64,000 nt of DNA from Candidatus Neomicrothrix sp. UBA2983 (lineage in GTDB: Bacteria; Actinomycetota; Acidimicrobiia; Acidimicrobiales; MedAcidi-G1), in assembly GCA_002346745.1 (NCBI GenBank), contig DEAL01000008.1, positions 1 to 64,000 of the forward strand, read 5' to 3'. Both the position numbers and the translations under genes were made by a program. A model generated the notes under the pieces. It was not told where the DNA came from, ran no database searches, and saw only the letters and a program-made list of their open reading frames with translations. This document shows positions 1 through 8,315 of the stretch, piece by piece. Position 1 is the first letter of the stretch, and each line of letters starts with the position of its first letter.

Positions 1-372
1 ACGTTGCCGCCGACCACGACGACGACCACGACCGAGCCGCCCAGCACCGACCTGGTGGTGCAGACGGGCTACACGGCCGACGAGTACGCCGGGATCGCCC
101 GCGCTGCGGCGATCCTCGACCTGGAGGTCGAGGAGTTCCAGCGGACTGGCGTCTACGTGGTCAGCTTCCTCACGGCCATCAACCCGACGCCCCCCGAGCC
201 CATGCGTCCGCGACCCCCCGTCGACGGCCCAGCGCTTGTCGCGACAATCTGGACCGAGGAGGAGATCCCGATGCTGCTGGCGGTGGCCGAGGCCTGGGGG
301 CTCACGCCCGCCGAGATGCAGAAGTTCGGAGCGATCCTCCTAGCGTTCTTCGTCGGCCTGGCCTACGGCTGA
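1..372 (+). CDS. C-terminal part of unknown protein with two internal repeats
   Basis: Open from the first base of the window, so the start lies upstream; 123 residues are visible. It begins with a Pro/Thr-rich linker (a run of seven Thr), followed by two similar segments of about 36 residues. Both follow the pattern T-x-E-E, an Ala/Leu-rich helix, then E-[FM]-Q-[RK] and a hydrophobic end (starting near TADEYAGIARAA and TEEEIPMLLAVA). The Thr/Pro linker suggests a secreted or surface protein, but no signal is visible in this fragment. I do not recognise the family. Confidence 0.6.
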   Translation, partial: TLPPTTTTTTTEPPSTDLVVQTGYTADEYAGIARAAAILDLEVEEFQRTGVYVVSFLTAINPTPPEPMRPRPPVDGPALVATIWTEEEIPMLLAVAEAWGLTPAEMQKFGAILLAFFVGLAYG

Positions 373-633
373 GGCACCGATACGGCGTCACACCGATCCG
401 GTGTCGAAGCCCCCGATCAGGCCTTCGGGTCGGCGCCCTCTGCGGCGACCTCTCCGCTGCCCGGCTCGGGAGTGCCGATCGAAGGGCTCACTCGGAGCTC
501 GAGGCAGGGTTCGGTCGGAATGGCAGGTGCCCTGAGTACGGGGATGTCGCCGGCTCCGGGTTGGTGACGGCAGGAGCAGTCCGTCTGTCAGACTCCGGCC
601 ATCGAGGACGCCCGCGCCGCCGCCTACCCCTTC

Positions 634-1848
634 GTGCCCTCAGCTGCCGTTCCGCCGGTGGTGGAGCGGGCCGAGGGCTGCACGCTGCACCTGGATGACG
701 GGCGCACGCTGATCGACGCTGGCGGCGGTGCTGTCGCCGTCAACATCGGCCACGGCCGCAGCGAGGTGGCCGACGCCGTCGCCGAGGCCACCCGCCGGGT
801 CTCCTATGTGCTGCCCCCTTGGGCGACCGAGGAGCGGGTGGCCCTCGCTGAGGTCCTGCGCAAGCGGTGGCTGCCGGAAGGGCTGACCCGGGTGGGGTTC
901 ACGAGCGGTGGCTCCGAGTCGGTTGACACGGCGGTGCGACTCGCCCTCGCCCACCACGCCACGTCAGGCCGCCCCGAGCGTCGGAAGGTCATCGGCCGCG
1001 AGACCTCGTACCACGGACTGACGATGACGGCGTTGGCGGTGGGTGGCCACCGGGACCGGCGTTCACTCTTCGAGCATGCGCTGGCCGACCACCCCAAGAT
1101 GTCGATGGCCGACGCCGAGGACCTCGAGAAGGTGCTGTGGGACGAGGGGCCGGAGACGGTGGCGGCGGTGATCGCCGAGCCGGTGGTCGGGGCCTCGGCC
1201 GGAGCGCTCGTGCCCCCTGACGGCTGGTGGTCCGACGTCCGGTCCCTCTGCGACGAGCACGGCGTGCTGCTGATCGCCGACGAGGTCATGACCGGGTTCG
1301 GACGGACCGGGAAGCGCTTCGGCGTCGACCACTGGGACGTGGTGCCCGACGTGCTGGTCGGCGGCAAGGGCCTGTCCGGCGGTTACGCACCGCTGGGCGG
1401 CGTGTACACCACCGAGGCGGTGGTGGCGCCGATCGCCGCCTCCGGGGAGGGCCTCATGTTCTTCACCTACTCGGCGCACTCGGCTGCCTGTGCGGCGGGC
1501 CTCGCCACGCTCCGGATCCTCGAGGACGAGGACCTGGTGGCAGCCAGCGCCGCCAAGGGGGTGGACCTGCTGGGGCGTCTCGCCGGTCTGGCCGCCCACC
1601 CCGCCGTGACCGAGGTGCGGGGCCTCGGCCTGATGGTCGGCATCGAACTGGCCGGCGGGCCGGGGTCCGGACTGGCGGGGGCGGTGGCCGCTGAGGCCAT
1701 GTCGCGTGGCGCTTGGGTGTACCCGGCCGGCGACGGGAACCTGCCCGACGCCCTGCTGCTGGGGCCGCCCTTCACCATCACCGACGGGGAGATGGACGAG
1801 GTGGTGCGCATCGTGACCGAGTCGGTCGACGCGGCCTGCGGGGGCTGA
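634..1848 (+). CDS. class III aminotransferase (PLP-dependent)
   Basis: A 404-residue class III (omega) aminotransferase. Visible features: N-terminal VNIGHGR, the cofactor region FTSGGSESVDTA, the DEVMTGFGRTG segment with the PLP-binding Asp, and GGKGLSGGYAPLGG with the Schiff-base Lys. The substrate cannot be told; relatives use omega-amino acids, diamines or taurine/beta-alanine. The start is doubtful. The reading frame stays open back to position 568 and encodes family-like residues (YPFVPS) before this GTG, but contains no ATG, GTG or TTG, and there is no clear ribosome site before GTG 634. It stands alone and converges on the molybdenum hydroxylase operon. Confidence 0.85.
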   Translation: MPSAAVPPVVERAEGCTLHLDDGRTLIDAGGGAVAVNIGHGRSEVADAVAEATRRVSYVLPPWATEERVALAEVLRKRWLPEGLTRVGFTSGGSESVDTAVRLALAHHATSGRPERRKVIGRETSYHGLTMTALAVGGHRDRRSLFEHALADHPKMSMADAEDLEKVLWDEGPETVAAVIAEPVVGASAGALVPPDGWWSDVRSLCDEHGVLLIADEVMTGFGRTGKRFGVDHWDVVPDVLVGGKGLSGGYAPLGGVYTTEAVVAPIAASGEGLMFFTYSAHSAACAAGLATLRILEDEDLVAASAAKGVDLLGRLAGLAAHPAVTEVRGLGLMVGIELAGGPGSGLAGAVAAEAMSRGAWVYPAGDGNLPDALLLGPPFTITDGEMDEVVRIVTESVDAACGG

Positions 1849-1862
1849 GCCGCGGGGTCGGT

Positions 1863-2108
1863 TCAGCCACCCGAGAGGGGCGCCACGAACCAGATGTCGG
1901 TGTCGGGCCCTACCGCCAGGTACTGCGGGTCCGCGTGGATCACCCCGTCGATGCCGGCCGACGCGCCGTGGGTGAGCAACTCGCCCAGGCCCGGGTAGCG
2001 CCGCTCGAGTTCGTCGATCACGGCGCCGACCGTTGCGCCCTCGACCTCGAGGGTCGCGACGCCGTCCGTGAAGCGCCGGTGGTCGGCCATGAGGTGGACG
2101 CGTGGCAT
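1863..2108 (-). CDS. MoaD/ThiS-like sulfur carrier protein
   Basis: An 81-residue beta-grasp protein ending in Gly-Gly (PLSGG), the C-terminus that an E1-like enzyme adenylates and thiocarboxylates in MoaD, ThiS and CysO. It is the last gene of the molybdenum hydroxylase operon, 32 bases after the large subunit. A role as molybdopterin synthase small subunit or as a sulfur donor for cofactor maturation fits best. It could also be another carrier: a Mec-like peptidase and CysM occur about 9 kb away without an adjacent cysO. No MoaE or E1 partner is in the window. Confidence 0.75.
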   Translation of the reverse strand: MPRVHLMADHRRFTDGVATLEVEGATVGAVIDELERRYPGLGELLTHGASAGIDGVIHADPQYLAVGPDTDIWFVAPLSGG

Positions 2109-2140
2109 CGGGTCCGGCTGGTCGGTTGGGGAGCGGGCGC

Positions 2141-4360
2141 TCAGCGCTCGCCGAGTCGCTCCAGGATCTTCGGGGGCGACATCGGGAGGCTGGTCATCCG
2201 GACCGAGGTGGCCCGGGTGATGGCGTTGGCGATGGTGGCCATGGGGGGCACGATGCCGGTCTCGCCGACGCCCCGTACCCCGTACGGATGGGCCGGATTG
2301 GGCACCTCCACGATGATGGTGTCGATCATCGGCAGGTCGGAGGCCACCGGGATCCGGTAGTCGAGGAAGCCGGCGTTCTGCATGGCTCCCTCGTCGTCGT
2401 AGACGTACTCCTCGTTCAGGGCCCAGCCGATGCCCTGGGCGGTGCCGCCCTGCATCTGGCCCTCGACGTAGCTGGGGTGGATGGCGGTCCCGGCGTCCTG
2501 GGCGGTGGTGTAGCGCAGGATCTCGACGTGGCCGGTCTCCTCGTCGACGGCGAGGTCGCAGCAGTGCACGGCGAAGGAGGGGCCGGCGCCGCCGGCGTTG
2601 AGTGAGGCGGTCTCCGTCAGCGGCCCTCCGGTGCTCTTGGCCTTGGCGGCGATGGCGGCGAGGGGCAGGGGATCCTTGCCGTCGGCAACGGCCTCGCCGT
2701 CGACCCAGTCGACCGCCTCGGCCTCGACGCCGAGGATCGTGGCCGCACGGGCCTTGAGGTCCTCGACGAGTTCGCGGCAGGCGTTGACCACGGCCATGCC
2801 GGTGGCGAAGGTGGCCCGGCTGCCCTCGGTGATGTCGGTGAAGCCGACCGTCTCGGTGCCGGCGACCACGGGCGTGATGCGGTACACGTCGATGCCGAGT
2901 TCCTCGGCGGCCATCAGCGCCATCGAGGCACGGCTACCGCCGATGTCGGGGCTTCCGGTGATGACGGTCGCCGTGCCGTCCTCGTTCACGTTGACGGTGG
3001 CGCTGGACTGCTCGCCGATGTTGAACCAGAAGCCGGTGCCGATGCCCCGGGCGGCGCCCTCGGGCACCGGCGACCGGTAGTGCTCGGAGTCGCGGATGGC
3101 CTCGAGGCACTCGACGAAGCCGATGCGGGGATGGGGCATGCCCATCGCCGTCGGGTCGCCCTCGACGACGGCGTTGCGGAGCCTGATCTCGATGGGGTCG
3201 AGGTCGAGTTGCTGGGCGATCTCGTCGATGACCGATTCGACCGCGAAGGCGGCGTGGGGGGCGGAGGGCGCCCGGTAGGCCGCCGTCTTGGGCGTGTTGG
3301 TGAGGGCGCCGATCGCCTCGAGCTTGAGGTTGGGGAACTTGTAGGACGCCACCGACATGGCGCCGACGAGGCCGGCGAAGTCGTTGGCGCTGCCGACGGC
3401 GTAGCCCAGCCAGCCCTCGATGGCGGTCAGGTCGCCGTCGCTGGTGGCACCGATCTTGACCCGGACCTTGGCGGCGGGTGCCGGGCCGGTGGCGCGCAGC
3501 ACCTCGTCGCGGCTCATGACGGACTTGACGGGACGGCCGCTCTTCTCGGAGAGACGGGCGGCGACGGGCTCGAGGTAGATGGTCGTCTTGCCACCGAAGC
3601 CGCCCCCGATCTCGGCGGGGGTCACCTTGATCCGCGAGGGCTCCCAGCCGAGGACGGCGGCGGTCACCGCCCGGACCATGAAGTGGCCCTGCGAGGAGGC
3701 CCAGATGTCGGCACGGCCGTCGGGGCCCACGTCGACCACGCAGGCGTGGGGCTCGATGTAGCCCTGGTGGACCCAGGCGGTCTCGAATTCCCGCTCGACC
3801 ACCAGGTCGGCGTCGGCGAAGGCGGCCTCCACGTCGCCCCGCTCGTTGACGTTGACGGTCGCCAGGTTGGAGGGCCCGTCGCTCTCCACGAAGCGGGTAA
3901 TGTTGTTCTCGTTCACCAACGGGGCGTCGTCGGCCGTCGACTCGTCGAGGCTGAGGATCGCCGGCAGCAGTTCGTATTCGACGTCGATCGCCGCCGCGGC
4001 GCTCCGGGCCTCGGCCCGCGTCGAGGCGGCCACGGCTGCGATCGCATGGCCGTTGTAAAGCACCACGTCGCGGGCCATGACGTTCACCGAGACGTCGAAG
4101 TTGGGGTTCATCGGGTCGAGGTCGGGGAAGTCGGCGCCGGTCACGACGGCGCGGACCCCGGGCATGGCGGCCGCCGCGTCGGTGTCGATCGACAGGATCC
4201 GGGCGTGGGGGTGGGGGGAGCGCAGGTAGGCGGTGTGGAGCTGGCCCGGCAGGTCGAGGTCGGCGGCGAAGCGGGCCTTGCCGACGACCTTGTCGTAGCC
4301 GTCGTGTCGGATGGGCCGCGTGCCGACCCAGGTGTAGGTGGGGTTCTCGGTGGCGGTCAC
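2141..4360 (-). CDS. xanthine dehydrogenase-family molybdopterin-binding subunit
   Basis: A 739-residue large subunit of a molybdenum hydroxylase. It opens with the family signature (RPIRHDGYDKVVGKARFAAD), carries the cofactor motif GGGFGGKT, and ends with a GVRGVGETG segment whose Glu aligns with the catalytic Glu of xanthine oxidoreductase. The active-site loop reads AAYRAPSAPHAAFAVES, lacking the AYxCSFR of true CO dehydrogenase, so this is an aldehyde, purine or aromatic hydroxylase of unknown substrate. GTG was chosen because it overlaps the stop of the 2Fe-2S subunit by four bases. The longer frame upstream is antisense read-through. Confidence 0.9.
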   Translation of the reverse strand: MTATENPTYTWVGTRPIRHDGYDKVVGKARFAADLDLPGQLHTAYLRSPHPHARILSIDTDAAAAMPGVRAVVTGADFPDLDPMNPNFDVSVNVMARDVVLYNGHAIAAVAASTRAEARSAAAAIDVEYELLPAILSLDESTADDAPLVNENNITRFVESDGPSNLATVNVNERGDVEAAFADADLVVEREFETAWVHQGYIEPHACVVDVGPDGRADIWASSQGHFMVRAVTAAVLGWEPSRIKVTPAEIGGGFGGKTTIYLEPVAARLSEKSGRPVKSVMSRDEVLRATGPAPAAKVRVKIGATSDGDLTAIEGWLGYAVGSANDFAGLVGAMSVASYKFPNLKLEAIGALTNTPKTAAYRAPSAPHAAFAVESVIDEIAQQLDLDPIEIRLRNAVVEGDPTAMGMPHPRIGFVECLEAIRDSEHYRSPVPEGAARGIGTGFWFNIGEQSSATVNVNEDGTATVITGSPDIGGSRASMALMAAEELGIDVYRITPVVAGTETVGFTDITEGSRATFATGMAVVNACRELVEDLKARAATILGVEAEAVDWVDGEAVADGKDPLPLAAIAAKAKSTGGPLTETASLNAGGAGPSFAVHCCDLAVDEETGHVEILRYTTAQDAGTAIHPSYVEGQMQGGTAQGIGWALNEEYVYDDEGAMQNAGFLDYRIPVASDLPMIDTIIVEVPNPAHPYGVRGVGETGIVPPMATIANAITRATSVRMTSLPMSPPKILERLGER

Positions 4361-4839
4361 TTGCCGGCTCCGTTCAGTTGGACCGCCGCCTCCTGGACGG
4401 CGCGGACGATCTTGTCGTAGCCGGTGCACCGGCAGAGGTTGCCGGCCAGGCCGTAGCGGATCTCGGTCTCGGTGGGGTCGGGGTTCTCGTCGAGGAGCGC
4501 CTTGGCGGCGACGAGGAAGCCGGGGGTGCAGACGCCGCACTGCAGGGCGGCGCCCTCGAGGAACGCCTGCTGGAGGGGGTGCAGGTGGTCCCCGTCGGCG
4601 AGGCCCTCGACGGTCACGATGTCGCGGCCCTCGGCCTCGGGGGCGAAGACGAGGCACGAGCAGTTGAGGCGGCCGTCGAGGAGGATCGAGCAGGCGCCGC
4701 AGTCGCCGGTGCCGCAGCCCTCCTTGGCGCCGGTGAGGCCGAGTTCTTCCCGTAGGGCGTCCAGCAGGGAGGTGTCGTCGGCGGCGAGGAAGTCGACCTC
4801 GTCGCCGTTGACCGTGCAGGTGACGTGGGTTCGGGACAT
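4357..4839 (-). CDS. 2Fe-2S subunit of molybdenum hydroxylase
   Basis: A 160-residue small subunit of the CoxS/XDH iron-sulfur type. The N-terminal plant-type ferredoxin cluster is bound by EGCGTGDCGACS plus a later Cys (LNCSC). The C-terminal [2Fe-2S]-binding domain has QCGVCTPGF and NLCRCTGYDKI. It passes electrons from the molybdenum centre to the FAD subunit. It starts three bases after the FAD subunit stops and overlaps the large subunit start by four bases, so the three are translated together. Confidence 0.93.
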   Translation of the reverse strand: MSRTHVTCTVNGDEVDFLAADDTSLLDALREELGLTGAKEGCGTGDCGACSILLDGRLNCSCLVFAPEAEGRDIVTVEGLADGDHLHPLQQAFLEGAALQCGVCTPGFLVAAKALLDENPDPTETEIRYGLAGNLCRCTGYDKIVRAVQEAAVQLNGAGK

Positions 4840-4842
4840 GGC

Positions 4843-5715
4843 TCAGGCTCCGTTCCGGGCGCGTTCGGCGGCGATCGCGGCCGCCCGCTTGGCGAGGACA
4901 CCGGCGACCTGGCGCCGGTAGGCGATGGTGCCCCGCTTGTCGTCGATGGGGTTGCAAACGGTTGACGCGGCATCGGCTATGGCGGCGAGGGTGGCGTCGT
5001 CGAGGCCTCCGTCGGTGAGGGCGGCGCCGGTGAGTGCTGCCTCGGCGTCGGGGACCGACACGGCGGTGGGGGCGACCGCCCCGAGCACGACGCGTGCGTC
5101 GGTGACGGCGGCGCCGTCCACGGTGAGCCGGACCGCGGCGCCGACGATGGCGATGTCCATCTCGCTGCGGGGGATCATCCGCAGGTAGGCCTCGCCGGTG
5201 CCGGCCGGCGGGTCGGCCAGGGTGAACTCGATGATGAACTCGCCTTCGGCGAGTGAGGTCTGTCCGGGGCCGGTGGCGATGTCGCGGGCCGGCACGGTGC
5301 GGGTCCCGTCGGCGGTGGCGACGACCGCCTGGGCGCCGTTGACGAGCAGTGCGGGCACCGAGTCGGCGGCCGGCGAGGCGTTGGCGAGGTTGCCGCCCAG
5401 GCTGGACCGGTTCTGGATCTGGTCGGAGCCGATCAGGCCGGCGGCCTCGGCGAGCCCGGGGAAGGCGGCGGTGAACCCGGCGTTGCCGGTGAGCTGCGAC
5501 GTCGGCAGGGCGGCGCCGACGGTCCACTGGCCGTCCTCATGGGTCAACGACATCAGTCGGTCGATGTGCTTGAGGTCGACCAGCAGCGGCGGCGACGGGC
5601 GCCCCCCGCGGAACTGGGGGACGAGGTCGGTGGCGCCGGCGAACACCCGGGAACCGGGGTTGTCGGCCAGCAGCGACCGGGCGTCGTCCACCGTCGTCGG
5701 GGCGGCGTACTTCAA
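4843..5715 (-). CDS. FAD-binding subunit of molybdenum hydroxylase
   Basis: A 290-residue medium subunit (CoxM type). The FAD-binding PCMH domain shows AGATDLVP near residue 28 and IQNRSSLGGNLANASPAAD near residue 100, the usual N-terminal and pyrophosphate contacts. It is first in the operon FAD - 2Fe-2S - Mo subunit - MoaD-like. The start is a TTG preceded by a good purine-rich ribosome site (gggagg, about eight bases upstream). Confidence 0.9.
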   Translation of the reverse strand: MKYAAPTTVDDARSLLADNPGSRVFAGATDLVPQFRGGRPSPPLLVDLKHIDRLMSLTHEDGQWTVGAALPTSQLTGNAGFTAAFPGLAEAAGLIGSDQIQNRSSLGGNLANASPAADSVPALLVNGAQAVVATADGTRTVPARDIATGPGQTSLAEGEFIIEFTLADPPAGTGEAYLRMIPRSEMDIAIVGAAVRLTVDGAAVTDARVVLGAVAPTAVSVPDAEAALTGAALTDGGLDDATLAAIADAASTVCNPIDDKRGTIAYRRQVAGVLAKRAAAIAAERARNGA

Positions 5716-6154
5716 CGGGTGTCCCTCCCTTCCCGCGGGGGCGTCACGGGATGTCGGTGCGGCGACGACGTCGTCCCCGGCGCCGGAACCCTAGCCAAGC
5801 CGGGAACCGTGGCCCCGACCCGGCAGGGGGGAGGTTCTCCGGCAAAGGCGAGAGCAGGAGCGCCTGGGTGGTGCGACGTTCGGTCCCGTGGATGTCTGGC
5901 GCACCGCCCATGCCAGGGTCCGCGCCGGGACGTGTCCCTGGGGAAGGGCGGCGATCAGGGTGCCGAGGGCGATGTTCATCAGGAAGGCCTTCGGGTGTTC
6001 GTCCCTGGTCCTCCACGCGAACACCTCGTTGGTGGTGGTCGTCGACGCCGGCCACGCCTTGCTTCCTGAGGAGCCACAGGCGGTGGCCCACGCGCTGCTG
6101 GAATGCCGACGCGCTGCTCGAATGATTGTGCGGCAGGAGTCGTAGGGTTCCGCG
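5716..6154. other. intergenic region holding a decayed gene copy
   Basis: Between the molybdenum hydroxylase operon (leaving leftwards) and the SDR gene (rightwards). No intact gene is visible. It contains a degenerate, internally deleted copy of the small membrane-protein locus at about 7.27-7.58 kb (see the pseudogene entry). The rest should hold the promoters of the two flanking transcripts, but I see no clear consensus. Confidence 0.5.
5872..6028 (-). pseudogene. degenerate copy of the small membrane-protein gene at 7383-7580
   Basis: Two blocks match the downstream locus closely. Plus-strand 5872-5937 resembles 7272-7337, and 5948-6028 resembles 7418-7498 with only a handful of changes. 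About 80 bases present downstream, including the C-terminal codons of the intact gene, are missing here. On the minus strand the second block still encodes VFAWRTRDEHPKAFLMNIAL, almost the same as VFAWRTRDEYPKVFLMNIAL in the intact protein. The start and C-terminus are lost. The two copies are in the same orientation and flank the SDR gene. Confidence 0.7.
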
Positions 6155-6979
6155 ATGACGAACATCCTCATCACCGGCAGCAACAGTGGTTTCGGCAGAT
6201 TGGCCGCGCTCTCCCTGGCACGTGAGGGCCATCGTGTGATCGCCACGATGCGGACCGTCTCCAAGGGCGATGACCTGCGGCGACTTGCTGGAGAGGAGGG
6301 CCTCGCCGTTGAGATCCGGCAACTCGACGTCACCGACCCGGCATCGGTCGAGGCATGCCTGGCTGATCCGAACGAGATCGATGTGTTGGTCAACAACGCC
6401 GGGTTCGAGGTGCAGGGAGCGATAGAACAAATCGACGATGTGCTCATGCGACGTCAATTTGAGACCAATGTCATGGGTCCTCTGCGCACCATGCGAGCGG
6501 TGCTCCCAGCATGGAGCGAGCGCGGAAGCGGTGTGATCGTAAATGTGAGCAGCATCGCCGGGCGGGTGGCCCCGCCCTACAGCGGCGCCTACGCGGCCTC
6601 AAAACACGCGCTTGAAGCTCTGACCGAATCCCTCCACTTCGAGGTATCCCACCTTGGGCTCCGAGTCCACCTCATCGAACCCGGACGCTTCCTCACGAAC
6701 TTTCACGACAACATCGTGTTTCCCTCGGTTTGGGCCGGTTCAGCCCACGAGGACCGAGCCCTCGCATTTCGGGAGTCGTTGACGAGCCTTGACGGAGACG
6801 GCCCCCCAGCCGACCCCCAAGCCGTTGCTGACGCCATCGCGCTTGCTGCCACTGACCCCTCAACGCCATTTCGAACGCTGGTTGGTGCGGACGCCGAACT
6901 GATCGACGCCACCAAGACCTCGATGAGTTTCGAAGATTTCGAAACCACGATGCGCGCCGCCCTCGATTGGCACGACTGA
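6155..6979 (+). CDS. short-chain dehydrogenase/reductase
   Basis: A 274-residue classical SDR. It has the nucleotide motif TGSNSGFG at residue 7, the NNAG motif, the catalytic Ser in NVSSIAG, and the Tyr-Lys pair in YSGAYAASKHALEAL. The C-terminal part resembles SDRs annotated as oxidoreductases of unknown substrate. Base composition is visibly less GC-rich than the neighbouring housekeeping genes. It sits alone between the decayed and intact copies of a small membrane-protein gene, so it may have arrived by insertion or duplication. Confidence 0.88.
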   Translation: MTNILITGSNSGFGRLAALSLAREGHRVIATMRTVSKGDDLRRLAGEEGLAVEIRQLDVTDPASVEACLADPNEIDVLVNNAGFEVQGAIEQIDDVLMRRQFETNVMGPLRTMRAVLPAWSERGSGVIVNVSSIAGRVAPPYSGAYAASKHALEALTESLHFEVSHLGLRVHLIEPGRFLTNFHDNIVFPSVWAGSAHEDRALAFRESLTSLDGDGPPADPQAVADAIALAATDPSTPFRTLVGADAELIDATKTSMSFEDFETTMRAALDWHD

Positions 6980-7382
6980 CCTGGACGCCGGCGCTGGCCG
7001 ATCGAACACCTGGTTGGTGGCGTGTTCGCAGTTCTGTCAACGCCGTGTGGCGACTGGGGTCCGATGGGACTCGTAGGGGAGGCTTCACCCGTTAAGTGGG
7101 GGAGTCTTCACAGGGGCCACTCGGAAGTTGACCTGGAGGATTTCGACGCACCTAACCGGTCTTAGTCGGGCTCAACAGCGCTGGGTTGGGGCGCCTCGGT
7201 GGAATTCCATGCTCCAGTCCCTCTCCGCCCCGGTGCCAAATCGAACTCCGGCGGGAGGGTTCCGGGCGGCGTTCGGCCCCGTGGGTGGCTGGTGTGCCGC
7301 TCTTGCCAGGGTTCGCGCCGGGACGTGTCGCGGGAAGGGGCATCGTCGGGGTTTCTTGCCCGGGTGTCGAAGCTGGCCGGAG
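6980..7382. other. intergenic region with the second arm of a duplicated segment
   Basis: No convincing gene. Positions 7272-7337 match 5872-5937 upstream, so the duplicated unit extends beyond the 65-residue gene into this non-coding stretch. Around 7006 a short sequence (gaacacctggttggtgg) resembles the point near 6018 where the decayed copy stops matching (gaacacctcgttggtgg), a possible trace of a rearrangement junction. Confidence 0.45.
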
Positions 7383-7580
7383 TCAGTCGTTCAGGAACGG
7401 CCTCGCCACCAGCCAGGCGGCGATCAGGGTGCCGAGGGCGATGTTCATCAGGAAGACCTTCGGGTATTCGTCTCTGGTTCTCCACGCGAACACCTTGCGA
7501 ATCCAGACCTTTTGGGTGATCAGGCAATAGGCCACGTAGGCCAGCACGGCTAGGCCGAGAAGAATCTGCAACACCCTCAT
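7383..7580 (-). CDS. small single-pass membrane protein
   Basis: A 65-residue protein with one or two hydrophobic stretches: MRVLQILLGLAVLAYVAYCL at the N-terminus and MNIALGTLIAAWLVARP near the end, separated by a basic segment (KVFAWRTRDEYPK). The ATG has a purine-rich site (ggggaaggtg) just upstream. Function unknown. The decayed paralogue at 5872-6028 keeps the same protein frame in its best-conserved block, which supports this being a real gene. Confidence 0.6.
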   Translation of the reverse strand: MRVLQILLGLAVLAYVAYCLITQKVWIRKVFAWRTRDEYPKVFLMNIALGTLIAAWLVARPFLND

Positions 7581-7656
7581 CGGTCACCTTCCCCCTCCGG
7601 CCCCCGTTTGGAGCCATCGACTCTTCGTGTCAGAGACCCCCAAGACTGTCATATCT

Positions 7657-8172
7657 TCATGTAGACGCTTCGAGGCAGACTCGCTTGCGGATCCGACGTT
7701 CGCGAAGCCAGACGACGAGGCCGAGGAGTGCGTTCCCGAGGGCTCCGAGGGCGAATCCGTACGCAGGCCAGGAGATCCGCAGGTCCGGATCGAAGGCATC
7801 CCAATCGGATGGCAACACCAACCCGATTGCCAGCGTCGCCGCGAGGAGCACGACGATCGAGATCAGGCCGAGGATGCCCGCCGCAGCCGACGACGCACTT
7901 GCCAGGAGCAGCCATTTCGGACGTCCCGAACGCGCCGTCAGTCCGACACTGCCGAATGCAACAACCCAGAACAGCATCAACATGATGCCTAGGCCGGGCA
8001 ACTCATAGGCCCCAACACCACGATCAATGGCCAGAAGTAGGGCGTCGGGAACCTCGTCGGGCACCATGCGCCAAGCGTCGTCCACGTCCACCACCAGCCA
8101 ACCCGGAACTAGCAGCAATCCGACCAGTAGGTGACTGAGGCACAGAAACAGCGCCGTTCGTCGAGCGATCAT
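7657..8172 (-). CDS. four-helix membrane protein, unknown function
   Basis: A 171-residue integral membrane protein with about four hydrophobic helices (roughly residues 8-28, 60-78, 88-115 and 138-158) and a basic C-terminal tail (RERRIRKR). The second and third helices are separated by TARSGRPKW. No enzymatic motif is visible and I do not recognise the family. It lies 76 bases from the next small membrane protein on the same strand and diverges from the adenosine deaminase gene. Confidence 0.65.
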   Translation of the reverse strand: MIARRTALFLCLSHLLVGLLLVPGWLVVDVDDAWRMVPDEVPDALLLAIDRGVGAYELPGLGIMLMLFWVVAFGSVGLTARSGRPKWLLLASASSAAAGILGLISIVVLLAATLAIGLVLPSDWDAFDPDLRISWPAYGFALGALGNALLGLVVWLRERRIRKRVCLEAST

Positions 8173-8315
8173 ATGGGGGGCGTTTGGACGGCCTAGTCCT
8201 CGAAGATCAGTCCGGCACCTTCTGGGTGGCCGGGCCTACCGAAGATGGTTGATTGAGCGTGGCAGAATATATGTGACAGTCGCCATACGCGCCGAATCAG
8301 GGAAGGGAGTCAGCA

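Noticed and set aside
2141..4360. Form I CO dehydrogenase large subunit
   Set aside because: The active-site loop is AYRAPS, not AYxCSFR, so CO oxidation is not supported.
8249..8273. Sigma-70 promoter for the deaminase gene (ttgatt ... gaatat)
   Set aside because: The spacing between the candidate boxes is 10-13 bases, too short.
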